A DNA stretch of 64,000 nt from Amborella trichopoda (GCF_000471905.2 NW_006500104.1:2536464-2600463), one strand, 5' to 3'. Positions 1 to 10,880 are shown, numbered from the stretch's first letter. Notes: generated from the letters alone by a model not told the origin. A program made the numbers and translations.

Positions 1-695
1 AGTACCATGTTGGTAAAATCTTTTACCTTTTTTTCGTTCTCTTTTTTAACTTCGAGCTTTTAACGGAACGCGTCATCTAAGTTGTCTCTTCTTGACATTT
101 GACTGTTGGCACGATGATAAAATGACTGCATAGTAAAAGTTCCCTAAAATTTAAATTGTAATTTTTAAAAGGAATAAACAATATTCTTAAAATTTACAAT
201 TTAAATACACATGGTTTTTATGCATCCTAGTATAATCTCTAAAATTAATGTTGAAGAAAACTTATGGACCTCTGATTTTTAGATTTTTTTGATCGACAAA
301 CAATTTACATCCATGATGTTTGATGCGTCCGAAGGACGCCCATGCAGGATTGTGTCCCCGACGCATAAAACACTTTTCCCATTTCCCAAAGGAAATAGAT
401 TTGGTGAGGGCTCCCTGTACAAAAGTTGTGGCACCCCATAAACATAATTAGAGGGACATTTTTTATTTGAATTTTTTTTTTTGCAGTATACTTATTCACT
501 CCTAAGATCACTTAGAAAGAAGTAGATGATTTGTTGCTCAAAATCTTCCTAATCAAATCTCCTACAACTATTGATTTTGGAACATTATTTTGAGAGACTG
601 TGAGTTTTAAGGGCTAAAAATCAGTTTTTGCTATGTAAAGTTATCAAAAATCACAAGGTGAGTAAAAAACAACTTAAAAATTTGTCACTTATGAG
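1..695. other. AT-rich stretch, no gene recognised
   Basis: This stretch lies downstream of the last recognisable P450 exon on the minus strand. I looked for the missing P450 exons (oxygen-binding helix, ExxR, heme-binding loop) and saw none. A short minus-strand frame at about 305-511 contains a QSCMG string, but it lacks the surrounding phenylalanine and arginine of a heme loop. I see nothing else in this stretch. Confidence 0.5.
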
Positions 696-762
696 AAATC
701 AGTGTAACCAAGGGTAGGGGCCCTCTCCCCAACTCACCCAGAAAAAAAAATCAGTGTAACCA
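696..762 (+). mobile_element. Tiny 5'-truncated retroposon with target-site duplication
   Basis: About 30 bp of GC-rich sequence (from AGGGTAGGGGCCC to CTCACCCAG, 711-741) ends in a run of A and is flanked by direct repeats, AATCAGTGTAACCA at 697-710 and again at 749-762. A poly(A) tail between duplicated target sequence is the mark of LINE-machinery retroposition, so this looks like the last bases of a SINE or LINE. A related 3' end lies in opposite orientation at 1485-1570, which supports a repeat family. The family itself is not recognised. Confidence 0.6.
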
Positions 763-1484
763 CATGTTTTGACTGCGAGACCACGCGTGTTGTGCTAGGT
801 TGGTCTCTCCCTCACAGACCAAAATACATACCCATGTGATTTGGGTGCAAGACCATGTTCTAGGATGGTTGCGTGAGACCACTCTAGCAGCAGTCCTTTT
901 TAATAATCCACATTAATATGGAGAGAATATTACCCACTACCGGCAAAGTTGATTTTCCGTATATTCGAAACGGCTATCTTTCCCAGCTTTGCCAACAAAT
1001 GGAACATATCTTTTCCTTGTAAATAATTGGTCCCAAAGGCTGTCCTCGAAATAACGTCCAAAACCCGAAATTCACTGAAAATTTCAGTATCTCGCCCTTC
1101 GTAATCTCTCCATCTGCTTAACATTTCTTCAATGCTTTTTACCATTTTCAAAAGCATAACCTGCAAGCCACAAAAGTCATGTATTTAGAATGGTTCATCA
1201 TCATCTAAGTTTTATTTCAATTATTTGGAGTTGGCTACATGAGTCATGTTTTTCTATTCTGCGCTATCAAGAGTTATGCACTCGATAAGACTAAAACCGG
1301 TTTAGGATTTATGATAAGATGTGGTAAACTTTTAGTTTAAAAGAAAGTTTGCGTCCCTCACCCTTATTAGACCAAGTTCGCCAATTTCTTGGCCCAAGCT
1401 TTAACAATTGCAATGTATGGGACTATGATTAGCCACGGCACAACGTTTTATTTGTTTTTAATGAACGAGAATGCACAAGAGACC

Positions 1485-1570
1485 TTTTTTTTTTTTTTTG
1501 GTGAGTTAGCGGGGAGAAGGCCCCTACCCTAAGTAGGAAAGCAAATCGTCAAGCGTTAACCAATTCAGCC
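1485..1570 (-). mobile_element. SINE/LINE 3' end with poly(A), related to the copy at 711
   Basis: On the minus strand this reads AGGGTAGGGGCCTTCTCCCC, then GCTAACTCACC, then about 15 A. It matches the tail of the small retroposon at 711-750 in opposite orientation but extends further upstream, to about 1570. I found no clear target duplication. It lies in intron 2 of the P450 pseudogene. Confidence 0.45.
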
Positions 1571-1814
1571 CGAGCTTACATGGGGCATATGTCAAACATA
1601 AATGACTACGTGAAGTTTATTTGGGGCATCTAACATGTGAGAAGTGTGCATGTCCCACTTTCACCACAAAACAATGAATAAATTAAAAATAAGGAATAAA
1701 ATAGTGTGAGCCATCAGATAAAGATGAGTTACTTAGAATTCATTTGTGACATTAAGCCTGATGTTATACCAATCTTCCATTTAAATTGGATAGCTGAAAA
1801 TACGGATGACATGT

Positions 1815-2040
1815 AAGGCTGGCAAAAGGCTAAGCCTGGGCGGGGCCTGCTGTGCTAGACCCAAGCCAAAAAGGACTTGGCCCGGTGAAGTCAGACCAAA
1901 AAAGAAAAAACGAGGCTAGCCGTATCGTGGTCATCGTCTTAGTCCAGCCCTGCCCTTGGGCTACATTTTTGTGGTCCAAGCCCTACATGTTGATGGCTAG
2001 GCTGACTATGCCTAGCCCCACCACCTAACCCATTGCCAGT
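1815..2040. repeat. GGCC-rich repeat with imperfect inverted ends, possible hAT-type MITE
   Basis: The left end GGCTGGCAAAAGGCTAAG and the right end CCTAACCCATTGCCAGT are imperfect inverted repeats (CTGGCAA...TTGCCAG) around a GGCC/GGCT-rich core. Plant hAT-derived MITEs often look like this. I could not find a matching 8-bp target duplication, so the class is tentative. Confidence 0.35.
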
Positions 2041-2375
2041 ACTACTCGCATACATTTCATATGTCAATGGTGGCACAGGTAAAGATCCCCGCCCGCCCCA
2101 CCCCCCCCTGAAAGAAGAAGGAGAGGGAAAGCATAATGACCATATGATCTTAGGAATCTGAGATCAAAGTTTCAATCCCATGCTATCCAATAGATGTACT
2201 TATTGGAGAGAAAATGGGACCTACCACACTGGTCATGTGACTCTTGTGCGTGCCACTCTCGTTCCATCATCGTTTATCTATTAATTGGACACTGATGACA
2301 CTCGGAACCATGTCTGGCCCATCGTAGGAGTTACAATACTTTTCTTTGGTGTAAAGAAGGTGGCAAAATAAAGAA

Positions 2376-2768
2376 GGGAAAAGTCTATATAGAGCCGAGG
2401 CTCTAAACAATCAAATTTGAGCTTATATTAAAAGTTTCACTAGAAGAGGTTGTTTTGATGCCCAAATATCCTCAAATTGATCATCTCGACATCAAGATGC
2501 TTGAACATGAGAAAAAAATGGATTTCAAGTTTTGGAAATAGTGTATTTTGTAACGCATTTTTAGACCATCAATTTTCAAGATTTTAAAGTTTTCATAGAT
2601 CAGTCGATCTACAATATTTTTAAAGCTTTAAACTTTATACTTAAAGATAAATATATATATTAAGGCTATCACAAATATTTTCGAAATTAAAACCACATTT
2701 CTTGATACTATTTGAAGGTAGGCTTTAATTTGATTGTTTAGAGCTTAGGCTCTATACAAACGGCACCC
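2376..2768. mobile_element. Mutator-like MITE with 9-bp target-site duplication
   Basis: This is a 393-bp non-coding element flanked by perfect 9-bp direct repeats AATAAAGAA at 2367-2375 and 2769-2777. Its ends are long inverted repeats. The left end contains GAGGCTCTAAACAATCAAAT and the right end, read on the minus strand, contains TAAGCTCTAAACAATCAAAT. Both start with GGG and share TATAGAGC. A 9-bp duplication with long terminal inverted repeats fits Mutator-like MITEs. The element sits in intron 2 of the P450 pseudogene. Its interior is related to the tandem copies at 13439-13860. Confidence 0.8.
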
Positions 2769-3702
2769 AATAAAGAACCATGTCTTTTTTTTTTTTACCC
2801 ATATTTTGAGGCAGATTAGGACTGATAAGGAGTTAGGTTTCTGAGAGTATTAGTGGGAGTTAGTTTTTGAGAGTATTAGTAGGATGGTGTTAGTGGTAGG
2901 AATTGAAACTATAAGGTAGTATTTAGGGTGTGGGGTGCTACCCTCGCGACTCCAGCCCCTCTATAGAGAGAGAGAGAAGAAAAAAAAGAGGAGTTACTCT
3001 GAAGGATTCTCCATTGAAGGCCTTGTTAGCGAGCTTACGATGGCGAACCCACTTCTCCCCATCAGCTAATACAAGCCCATCTCCTAATAACCTTTTCACA
3101 ATTGGATTCTTCTTTGGTTTTTGGAAGTCACCCTTTTTATTGTTGATAATCTCTCGTATGAGCTCTGGTTCAGTGACTACAAGCTGTGGTCTTGTGCCCA
3201 ACCAGCAAAGAAATACACTCCCTGAGATTATGGAAAGAAACATAAAAAATCACAAACAAAAAACTAACAATTTCCTGTAACTCCCACTTGGGTTCTCTGT
3301 CTTTCTCTTTCTCTTACCATGGATTTTGATCCAAGTGTAGAAGTGAGGATGAACTCAAGGAAAAATATCATAAGAGAAATCGATGGGTTTTGCAGTTGAC
3401 TCCATTATCATCAGCCTAACTTCTTTGTTGTTTCCATGGAGGAATTTGTATGGGGGACCTGTAATCCCCTGTTTCTCCATAAACTTTGTTACTGTAAGAG
3501 GAATCCACCATACTTTCACCACAAATTCAACCAATTTGAAGAACAAAAACATCATGAATAATGAGCATAATGCTCGTAAGATGGTAGAAAAGATATCAGA
3601 TACCATAAAATCTTCACTCTTCTTCTTCTCTCACTTTCTCAAGTCTTCAATGGTTTGTAGAAATTTCCCTTTGTTTAGACCAGCCCTGGGTTCTGAAGAG
3701 AC

Positions 3703-3710
3703 TATTTATA
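3703..3710 (-). promoter_or_regulatory. TATA box of the P450 pseudogene
   Basis: The minus strand reads ATATAAATAG here, 97 bp upstream of the P450 start codon at 3606. That leaves room for a leader of about 65 bp. The position and sequence fit a plant TATA box and support 3606 as the ancestral start. Confidence 0.6.
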
Positions 3711-3970
3711 TTTGCATCCTCTCTTGTTGTTTTTTTGGACGGGAAGTGTTTTTAAGACTGTACGTGTAGGGGAAATATGACACAAATTTGTGTAAATTAT
3801 TATTCCAAATATTTTTTGATTTTGTATGAGCATCTCCACCCATCACTCCCTTGGATAAAAACCACGAATATCTTTTAGGACCGTGGAATATTGGGTATGT
3901 AAGTTCCATAGCAACTCTAGATCGGGCTACCTGTAGTGATGTTCCATAGTCCGGACCAGATTGGACTACC

Positions 3971-4242
3971 TGTAGAGTTTGCAATAAACGAAATAGAGAG
4001 GATATGAGAGAAAATAGATCAACACATAATATATGGGTCTACATCCATGGAGGGTAAACCAGTATTTCATGCATAGGAATTACTTTGGTTTACCAGAGAT
4101 TTATAAAATTACAATTATTGTGTTTAGAAAACAAATCTTACTACAACTATAATCCCACAAAATCGGACTCAATATAGAAAACTTAATATCTTATAATATA
4201 CATAATAGGAAACTCAATATCTGGTTTCTATAACTATCAATA
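3971..4242 (-). repeat. 3' LTR of the Copia element
   Basis: The LTR is about 272 bp. On the minus strand it runs from TATTGATAGTTATAGAAACC to TTGCAAACTCTACA. A purine tract (GAGGGGAAG) and the end of a pol frame reading KLGSIDIYAPT adjoin it. It is homologous to 9818-10104 and 11280-11549. Confidence 0.75.
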
Positions 4243-4473
4243 CTTCCCCTCAAGTTGGCGCGTAGATATCAATGGAGCCCAACTTAGACAACATTTGATG
4301 GAACTTCGTCTTTGCAATAACTTTGGTAAACATGTCTGCAAGTTAGTCTTCACTTCGAATATAATAATTATTAATAATTTTTATTGAATATTTTCTCTCA
4401 CAAAGTGACAATCAGTTTCTATGTGCTTGATTATTTCATGAAAAACAGGATTGGAGGCTATATGCATAGCAGT

Positions 4474-4757
4474 TTGATTACCACGTAACATTCCACTGTT
4501 TTGTTACACTTAATTGTCATGTAATGGAAAGAAATTAGGTGAGATTAAGCCAAAAATCAGGAAATCCATTACGCACGGTGATAAGTGAAAAATCTATTAC
4601 GAGAGCAACGGGTAATTTTGGGAAATTTCTGCGTGTATTTTTGCCTACCCTATTCTTGATTAAAAAAATCTTCTAACCCCTCATCTTCCTAATAACTAGG
4701 TGATCCCTTCCTTTTTAAGCTCGTCCCTTATCAGAAGGCATCAACTATCATATATGT
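4474..4757 (+). repeat. Inverted repeat arm A
   Basis: This arm matches the reverse complement of 6594-6863 at roughly 96% by eye over about 240 bp. It contains GTAACATTCCACTG, CGCACGGTGATAAGTG and CTTTTTAAGCTCGTCCC. Both arms include about 10 bp of neighbouring Copia sequence (TTGATTACCAC). That argues for duplication of a junction rather than for ordinary transposon ends. Confidence 0.75.
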
Positions 4758-6223
4758 GAACAAAGCCTTTTCTGTGCATTTACTGAATCTTGGTATTATA
4801 CACTAAACATCGTCTATTACAACACCTCAACAGCATGGAGTTGCTGAAAGAAAAAATAGATATGTTTTGGAAGCAACAAGGATTTTTATGTTTCAGATGC
4901 ATGTTCCAAAAATTTATTGGCTTGAAGTTGTTTTAACTGCTTGCCATCTGATTAACAGACTTCCAAGTAAAATTCTTAAAGATAAATCTTCCCTTGAAAT
5001 TTTAAAAAATAAAAAAATTGATTTGTCTCATTTATGAGTATTTGGATGTGTGTCTTATGTTCATGTGCCTAGGTAGACGTGATAAACATTTTAGTAGATG
5101 TATCTTTCTTGGATACTCCTCAACTCAAAAGGGATACAAATGTTATGATCCCCTTACCAGAAAAATGTATACTTCTAGTTAATTAGATAATGGTTAGGAA
5201 AATAGAACTTAGGAAGAGTGTTCAAGAGGTTGTTTTCCCCTGCCTAATATTAGTACAAGTGATGTGTTCATCACACCTGAAACAAGTCATGAAGATCAAA
5301 GCAACGTGGAAGAACATCATGATGATCAAGTCGAAGTTGAAGAAACCTTTGAAACTCACCAAGCTGGTTTAGAAGAAGAACACTTCACCCCAACTGATGC
5401 CCCATTGCATAGGTCTTTTCGTAGCTCTCAACCTTCCTCTAGACTTCAAGATTTTTATACTTACCATGCAATTTCTTATTCTAATCAAAATTATATTTCC
5501 CATGAAAATATCTCTCCTAGCTATTTTTTCGTTTTTGAGTTCCATCTCTAATAGTTCTAAGCCAACTAATTTTCAAGATGTATTTCTCAAACTGTGTGAA
5601 GGAAGACCCTAAGGGGCCGTTCGGATACCCAGAAATATATTGTCTGTGAAATATATTACTGGCGTAATACATTACCTGTATATGGATTGTTATTGTTTGA
5701 GTAGTATTTAGATGCAACCTGGGAAATACATTGTTAATGTTTGGCTATCTCTGAAAGAAATATAGAAAATGCATTACCAACATTTTACCAGCACGTGCCT
5801 ATAAACTCTCATTTTTTTTTTTTTGTCACAAAATTCCACTAAAATGCAGAATTATCATTTCCTTCTTTTTTGTCACAAAATTCTACTAAAATATTGAATT
5901 AAAATCATCATCACACCATTCCAAAAATATTTTTAATAATAACATTATCACCATTCCAAAATTTTTTTTTAATAATAACTTGTACCATTTTACATTCATG
6001 ACACTATTTCCTACTTATTTTAAGTGCCTTTGGCACTTATATGCAATCACATGTTTTTTAACATGAAATTGGTTTCCACATGATAAGTCATTAGAAAAAT
6101 ATAATTGGAATAACATGATTTTATTATGATATGCCTTATTTTTATTTAGTTTTTATAGAAGTCTTTCAAATGTCTCTCTATATAATTTCAAATAAACAAT
6201 AAATTTATGATACTAAATGTAAA
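4753..6223 (+). repeat. Inverted repeat arm B (Copia fragment plus insert)
   Basis: This 1471-bp arm is the reverse complement of 6870-8340, also 1471 bp. Comparing about 475 bp by eye I count about ten mismatches, near 98% identity. It comprises a Copia integrase and linker fragment (4753-5612, here on the plus strand) followed by a non-Copia insert (5613-6223). It is broken like its partner. Confidence 0.85.
5613..6223 (+). repeat. Non-coding insert starting GGGGCCGTTCGG, possible DNA-transposon fragment
   Basis: The insert begins GGGGCCGTTCGGATACCC inside Copia sequence and runs AT-rich to the end of arm B. A GGGGCCGTTTGG-like terminus is common in plant PIF/Harbinger and related MITEs. 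The opposite terminus was not found, so only one end may be present. The same segment occurs inverted at 6870-7480. Confidence 0.4.
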
Positions 6224-6368
6224 ATCTGTAGGGTACGAGTTAAAAAATGGGAAGAAGTTCGATTAGTAAACTAGAAGGTTTGGTAATTGCAATATAAAAT
6301 TTTGAAGTATTGGAGGAGACTAAAGAGGTATGTTATTTCAATTGAGATTTTAGTAATCTCTTATGAGG

Positions 6369-6636
6369 ATTATGTTGTGTGAAATTTTTTATTATAATTA
6401 TGTTATGTAATTTATCATTGATTGCTGATTTTTATTTTTATGATTTTTGTTTTTATATGACATTGATGCCTTCAGATGAGGAGATAAGCTTAAAAAGGAA
6501 GGGATCACATTATGTTGTGTAAAATTTTTTATTATCATTGTGTTGCGTAATTTATCATTGATTACTGAATTTTATTTTTATTATTTTTGTTTTTATATGA
6601 TAGTTGATGGGACGAGCTTAAAAAGGAAGGGATCAC
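6369..6636 (+). repeat. Two-copy tandem repeat between the inverted arms
   Basis: Two direct copies (6369-6508 and 6509-6636) both begin ATTATGTTGTGT and end AAAAAGGAAGGGATCAC. The second copy runs into inverted arm A', so the duplication includes part of that arm. Confidence 0.7.
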
Positions 6637-6863
6637 CTAGTTATTAGGAAGATAGAGGGGTTAGAAGATTTTTTTAATCAAGAATAGGGTAGGCAAAAAT
6701 ACACGTAAAAATTTCCCAAAATTACCCGTTGTTCTCGTAATAGATTTTTCACTTATCACCGTGCGTAATGGATTTCTTGATTTTTGGCGCAATCTCACCT
6801 AATTTCTTTCCATTTCATTACAATTAAGTGTAACCAAACAGTGGAATGTTACGTGGTAATCAA
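6594..6863 (-). repeat. Inverted repeat arm A'
   Basis: This is the reverse complement of arm A (4474-4757). It lies between arms B and B', so the four arms are interlocked in the order A-B-A'-B'. Confidence 0.75.
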
Positions 6864-6869
6864 TTGTAA

Positions 6870-8340
6870 TTTACATTTAGTATCATAAATTTATTGTTTA
6901 TTTGAAATTATATAGAGAGACATTTGAAAGACTTCTATAAAAACTAAATAAAAATAAGGCATATCATAATAAAATCATGTTATTCCAATTATATTTTTCT
7001 AATGACTTATCATGTGAAAACCAATGTCATGTTAGAAAACATGTGATTGCATATAAGTGCCAAAGGCACTTAAAATAAGTAGGAAATAGTGTCATGAATG
7101 TAAAATGGTACAAGTTATTATTAAATTTTTTTTTTGGAATGGTGATATGTTATTATTAAAAATATTTTTGGAATGGTGTGATGATGATTTTAATTCAATA
7201 TTTTAGTAGAATTTTGTGACAAAAAAGAAGGAAATGATAATTCTGCATTTTAGTGGAATTTTGTGAAAAAAAAAAAAGAAATGAGAGTTTATAGGCACGT
7301 GTTGGTAAAATGTTGGTAATGCATTTTCTATATTTCTTCCAGACATAGCCAAACATTAACAATGTATTTCCCAGGTTGCATCTAAATACTACTCAAACAA
7401 TAACAATCCATATACAGGTAATGTATTAAGCCAGTAATATATTTCACAGACAATATATTTCCGGGTATCCGAACGGCCCCATAGGGTCTTCCTTCACACA
7501 GTTTGAGAAATACATCTTGAAAATTAGTTGGCTCAGAACTATTAGAGATGGAACTCAAAAACGAAAAAATAGCTAGGAGAGATATTTTCATGGGAAATAT
7601 AATTTTGATTAGAATAAGAAATTGCACGGTAAGTATAAAAATCTTGAAGTCTAGAGGAAGGTTGAGAGCTACGAGAAGACCTATGCAATGGGGCATCAGT
7701 TGGGGTGAAGTGTTCTTCTTCTAAACCAGCTTGGTGAGTTTCAAAGGTTTCTTCAACTTCGACTTGATCATCATGATGTTCTTCCACTTCGCTTTGATCT
7801 TCATGACTTGTTTCAGGTGTGATGAACACATCACTGGTACTAATATTAGGCCGGGGCAAACAACCTCTTGAACACTCTTCCTAAGTTCTATTTTCCAAAC
7901 TATTATCTAATTAACTAGAAGTATACATTTTTATGGTAGTGGGATCATAACATTTGTATCCCTTTGGAGTAGAGGAGTATCCAAGAAAGATACATCTACT
8001 GAAATGTTTATCACGTCTACCTAGGCACATGAACATAAGACACACATCCAAATACTCATAAATGAGACAAATCAATTTTTTCATTTTTTAAAATTTCAAG
8101 GGAAGATTTATCTTTAAGAATTTTACTTGGAAGTCTGTTAATCAGATGGCAAGCAGTTAAAACAACTTCAAGCCAATAAATTTTTGGAACATGCATCTGA
8201 AACATAAAAATCCTTGTTGCTTCCAAAACATATCTATTTTTTCTTTCAGCAACTCCATGCTGTTGAGGTGTTGTAATAGACGATGTTTGGTGTATAATAC
8301 CAAGATTCAGTAAATGCACAGAAAAGGCTTTGTTCACATA
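6870..8340 (-). repeat. Inverted repeat arm B'
   Basis: This is the reverse complement of arm B (4753-6223), the same length and near 98% identical in the part compared. It is continuous with the rest of the Copia integrase to the right, so it is probably the original copy and arm B the duplicate. Confidence 0.85.
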
Positions 8341-8520
8341 CTCTGTGCTATTATCAGTCAGCAGAACTCTAATCGTGCAATTATATTGAGTGAAAATCTT
8401 GGAAAATTCTTTGAATACAGGGAAAGTTTTTGTTTTTTATTTCAATAAATATACCCAACTAACACGAGACTAAGCATCAATAAAAGTAACAAAATATTTA
8501 AAGCCAACATAAGAATCAAC
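7542..8520 (-). mobile_element. Copia integrase core and linker remnant
   Basis: The minus strand reads TPQQHGVAERKNRYVLEATR and YWLEVVLTACHLINRLPSK, classic Copia integrase signatures. An acidic linker (HEDQSEVEEHHDDQVEVEE) and SSRSSQPSSRLQDF follow, typical of the segment between integrase and reverse transcriptase. The left part of this region (up to 8340) exists again in opposite orientation at 4753-5612. The remnant is broken. Confidence 0.75.
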
Positions 8521-8989
8521 TGGGGCTGGTCCCCACACATCAGAATGTATCAAATAAAAGGGTTCCATCGAAACATGCATGAAGACTGAAATGGAAATCT
8601 TGTCTGTTTTGAGAATTTACGAACCAATGAAAGTTTAAAGATAAAGATGACATTAAAATTTTTAAAACTTTATCTGAGAGGTGTTTGAATCTCCAAAGTC
8701 ACAATTTATTGATATTAGAATTATCTTAGCTAACAACTAAAGCCATATTCTCTTGATTAAATAAATATAGCCCATGAGACTGTCTTCTATGACCAATTTT
8801 CCTCCCTATGGATCGGTCTTAGAAAGTCACCTAATTGGGAGTAAAAATAATATTACAATTCATGCCCTGAGTAATTCTACTAACAGACATCAAGTTAGAT
8901 GAAAATGATGACATAAATAGACCTTAAGAGTTTTGAGACTTGGAGAAGAAATTGGTCTTACCAAAACCGTGGACAAGAATCAAGGAACT

Positions 8990-9560
8990 TTACACAATAG
9001 ATACGACATCCACATTTTTATTGTTTTTGAGGTTGGATAGATACTGTAAATAACCAATCATATGATCTATAGTCCATGAGTCTATTATCCAATGAAAAGT
9101 GTTACAGGAAGACATAAAAGCATAAGGGTTACTTATATCCGATAATGAAGAAGAATGATCATATGTGGAGGAAGAACCAATGTTGTTACTTGATTGCCGA
9201 TAATACTTACAGTTATAGTGATAAGTTTGAATGGTTGCGGTCTGAGTGATAAATATGTCGGTTGTCCTATTATTAATGGGCCGCAAATGTGGATATAATA
9301 CTCAACACCTAGACTTCACGTCTTATATTGTTATAATGATCACATCTAGGAAGCCCTCTATTATTACGAACCTATCTATCATCATGATAATTATCAGGGC
9401 CTCTACATCTACCACTATTTTAAGGCCTTTTTATTTCATATTTCTCGTTTTTAACAACCAGGGAATATTTCTCAACACTTTCTTTAGAGGTTTTAAAGTC
9501 AAGATTCATGATTTTCTTCATAGTTATGTATCTAAGTTTATATTTTTGAAAGAAAGAACG
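8990..9560 (-). mobile_element. Copia gag end and aspartic protease remnant
   Basis: The minus strand encodes a string resembling the Copia protease active-site block (WIIDS, then DHMIGYLQYLSNLKNN), preceded by what looks like the tail of gag. It lies between the 5' LTR and the integrase remnant, the expected order gag-protease-integrase for Ty1/copia. It is decayed. Confidence 0.65.
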
Positions 9561-9817
9561 TGAAACAATTTTCGATCAAGCACGATAATTAAGTCCATTC
9601 AAATGAACAATTAGAAGTTTGCAACGAAAAGAAGATATTGGAGAGAGGTATTAAATGGTTTGCAATAGTTTGCCGTCTTGGAAATTTTTTTTGGTAAAGT
9701 GAGCAATGAACAAGAGAGAGGGAGCAAAAAAACAAAATATCTTCAAAGGTGTCAACTAGGAACGAGCAAAAAAAGGCAGCTTCAAAGAAATAGCTCCGGC
9801 CAATAATGGATATATCA

Positions 9818-10104
9818 TGTGGAATTCGTAATAAAGGAAACAGAAAGGAGAAGAGAGAAAATAGATTAACACAACATATAAGTGGTTCAGCAATGGTGCC
9901 TACATCTATGGAGGGTAAACCAATATTTCATTTATGGGAATTACTCTGGCTTATCAGAGATCTATAGAGTTATAATTCTTGTCTTTTAAGAAAGAAATCT
10001 CACTATAAATGTAGTCCCACAAAATAGAAAACTCAATATAAGAAACTTAATATCTTGTAATACAAGATAGAAAACTCAATGTGTGGTTTCTATAACTATC
10101 AACA
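9818..10104 (-). repeat. 5' LTR of the Copia element
   Basis: On the minus strand it starts TGTTGATAGTTATAGAAACC and ends CGAATTCCACA, so it has the TG...CA ends of an LTR. The sequence just inside is a poor match to the usual initiator-methionine tRNA primer site, as expected for an old copy. Confidence 0.7.
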
Positions 10105-10634
10105 CAACTTAATCTGACTTATTGACCTTCCAAATAATATTTTCCATCCAAAGAAAAATCTTGTTATGTTGGAAAACAATCAAATTTAATTTTCGACCGG
10201 TTTGACCAGCTAATTTGGATGAGTCACACTGGCTCAATAAAGTTGGGTAATTTTTTGTAAGAAAAATATATATGGTGAATCAGCCAAATCACCTATTCTT
10301 GTATATTATTACTCAAAAAATATATCTGAAAGATGTATTTTTTATCCAAAACTTTAGGGTTTGATAATCTCCAATTTTGAATTTTTTTTCGAAAAATATA
10401 AACATTAGTTTTTGAATTCCTTTTTCTAACCACAAGTGTAACTTTGTGTATGTAACATTTGATTGATGTCTAATCTAAAGATGGATGATGGATAGACAAT
10501 GGACCACATTGGAATAAGTGACTTGTTTGGCTCATCAAAACTATATTAATTTTTGTAATATATTTTATAGTTTAAAATTATTATCTATATTTTTATTTCT
10601 TTTTCCTTTTTGAAAATGCAGTTGAATCAGTTCA
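10105..10634. other. No gene recognised
   Basis: AT-rich sequence between the Copia 5' LTR and a tandem duplication. I see no conserved reading frame or repeat end here. Confidence 0.5.
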
Positions 10635-10880
10635 GTAAGTAGTCCAATTGAATTTGATGCTAGACCCCGCAACTACTCGGTGGTCCATCTGATTCTAATA
10701 ACATTCGGTGCATCTCCTCAACTAATACACGAACCTCAAACCAAAAAAAAAAAAAGTAAAAAGAGTCTAATTGATTTTGATTGACTTGATCCCTCAATTA
10801 TTCGGTGGTCCATACGATTCTAATAACATTAAATGTATCTCCTAAACTAAGCCACCAACCTCAAACAATAAAAAAGAAAG
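10635..10880 (+). repeat. Two-copy tandem duplication, about 125-bp unit
   Basis: Two diverged direct copies share CGGTGGTCCAT, GATTCTAATAACATT, GTATCTCCT/GCATCTCCT and CAACCTCAAA/GAACCTCAAA. Each ends in an A-rich run. The A-rich ends suggest that a retroposed unit could have been duplicated, but no target duplication was found. Confidence 0.65.

Larger units (their letters stand above)
934..3606 (-). pseudogene. Cytochrome P450 pseudogene, CYP72 clan (CYP749A-like), 5' part only
   Basis: This is a microsomal heme monooxygenase remnant of the CYP72 clan. Three exons are visible on the minus strand. Exon 1 is 3606-3318: start MVSDIFSTIL, a hydrophobic anchor at about residues 7-30, then the clan motif KQGITGPPYKFLHGNNKE. 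Exon 2 is 3221-2998: LVVTEPELIREIINNK and LLGDGLVLADGEKW. Exon 3 is 1160-934: VISRTAFGTNYLQGKDMF. The phases join correctly (1, then 0), with GTAAGA and GTAACT donors and CAG acceptors. Exon 1 has an in-frame TGA at 3354-3352, where relatives have arginine after DIFP, consistent with a CGA to TGA change. Exon 3 looks about two residues short before VISRTAFG. The I-helix, ExxR and heme loop are absent, so the gene is truncated or continues left of the window. Intron 2 (about 1.8 kb) holds a MITE. Clan assignment is confident; the CYP749A assignment is from memory of the family. Confidence 0.85.
3971..10104 (-). mobile_element. Ty1/copia retrotransposon, old, broken, with nested insertions
   Basis: The minus-strand order from right to left is 5' LTR (9818-10104), gag and protease remnants (about 8990-9560), integrase core and post-integrase linker (about 7480-8520), the end of the RNase H region (about 4243-4480), a CTTCCCCTC polypurine-tract complement, and 3' LTR (3971-4242). 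The interior is interrupted by a segment holding interlocked inverted repeats. The two LTRs are only about three quarters to four fifths identical by eye, so the insertion is old. It is broken in many places. No matching target duplication was found at the ends. Its transcription direction points at the P450 promoter about 260 bp beyond the 3' LTR. Confidence 0.8.

Noticed and set aside
305-511. QSCMG string as a P450 heme loop
   Set aside because: The conserved Phe, Gly and Arg positions around the cysteine are missing and the flanks do not match a P450.
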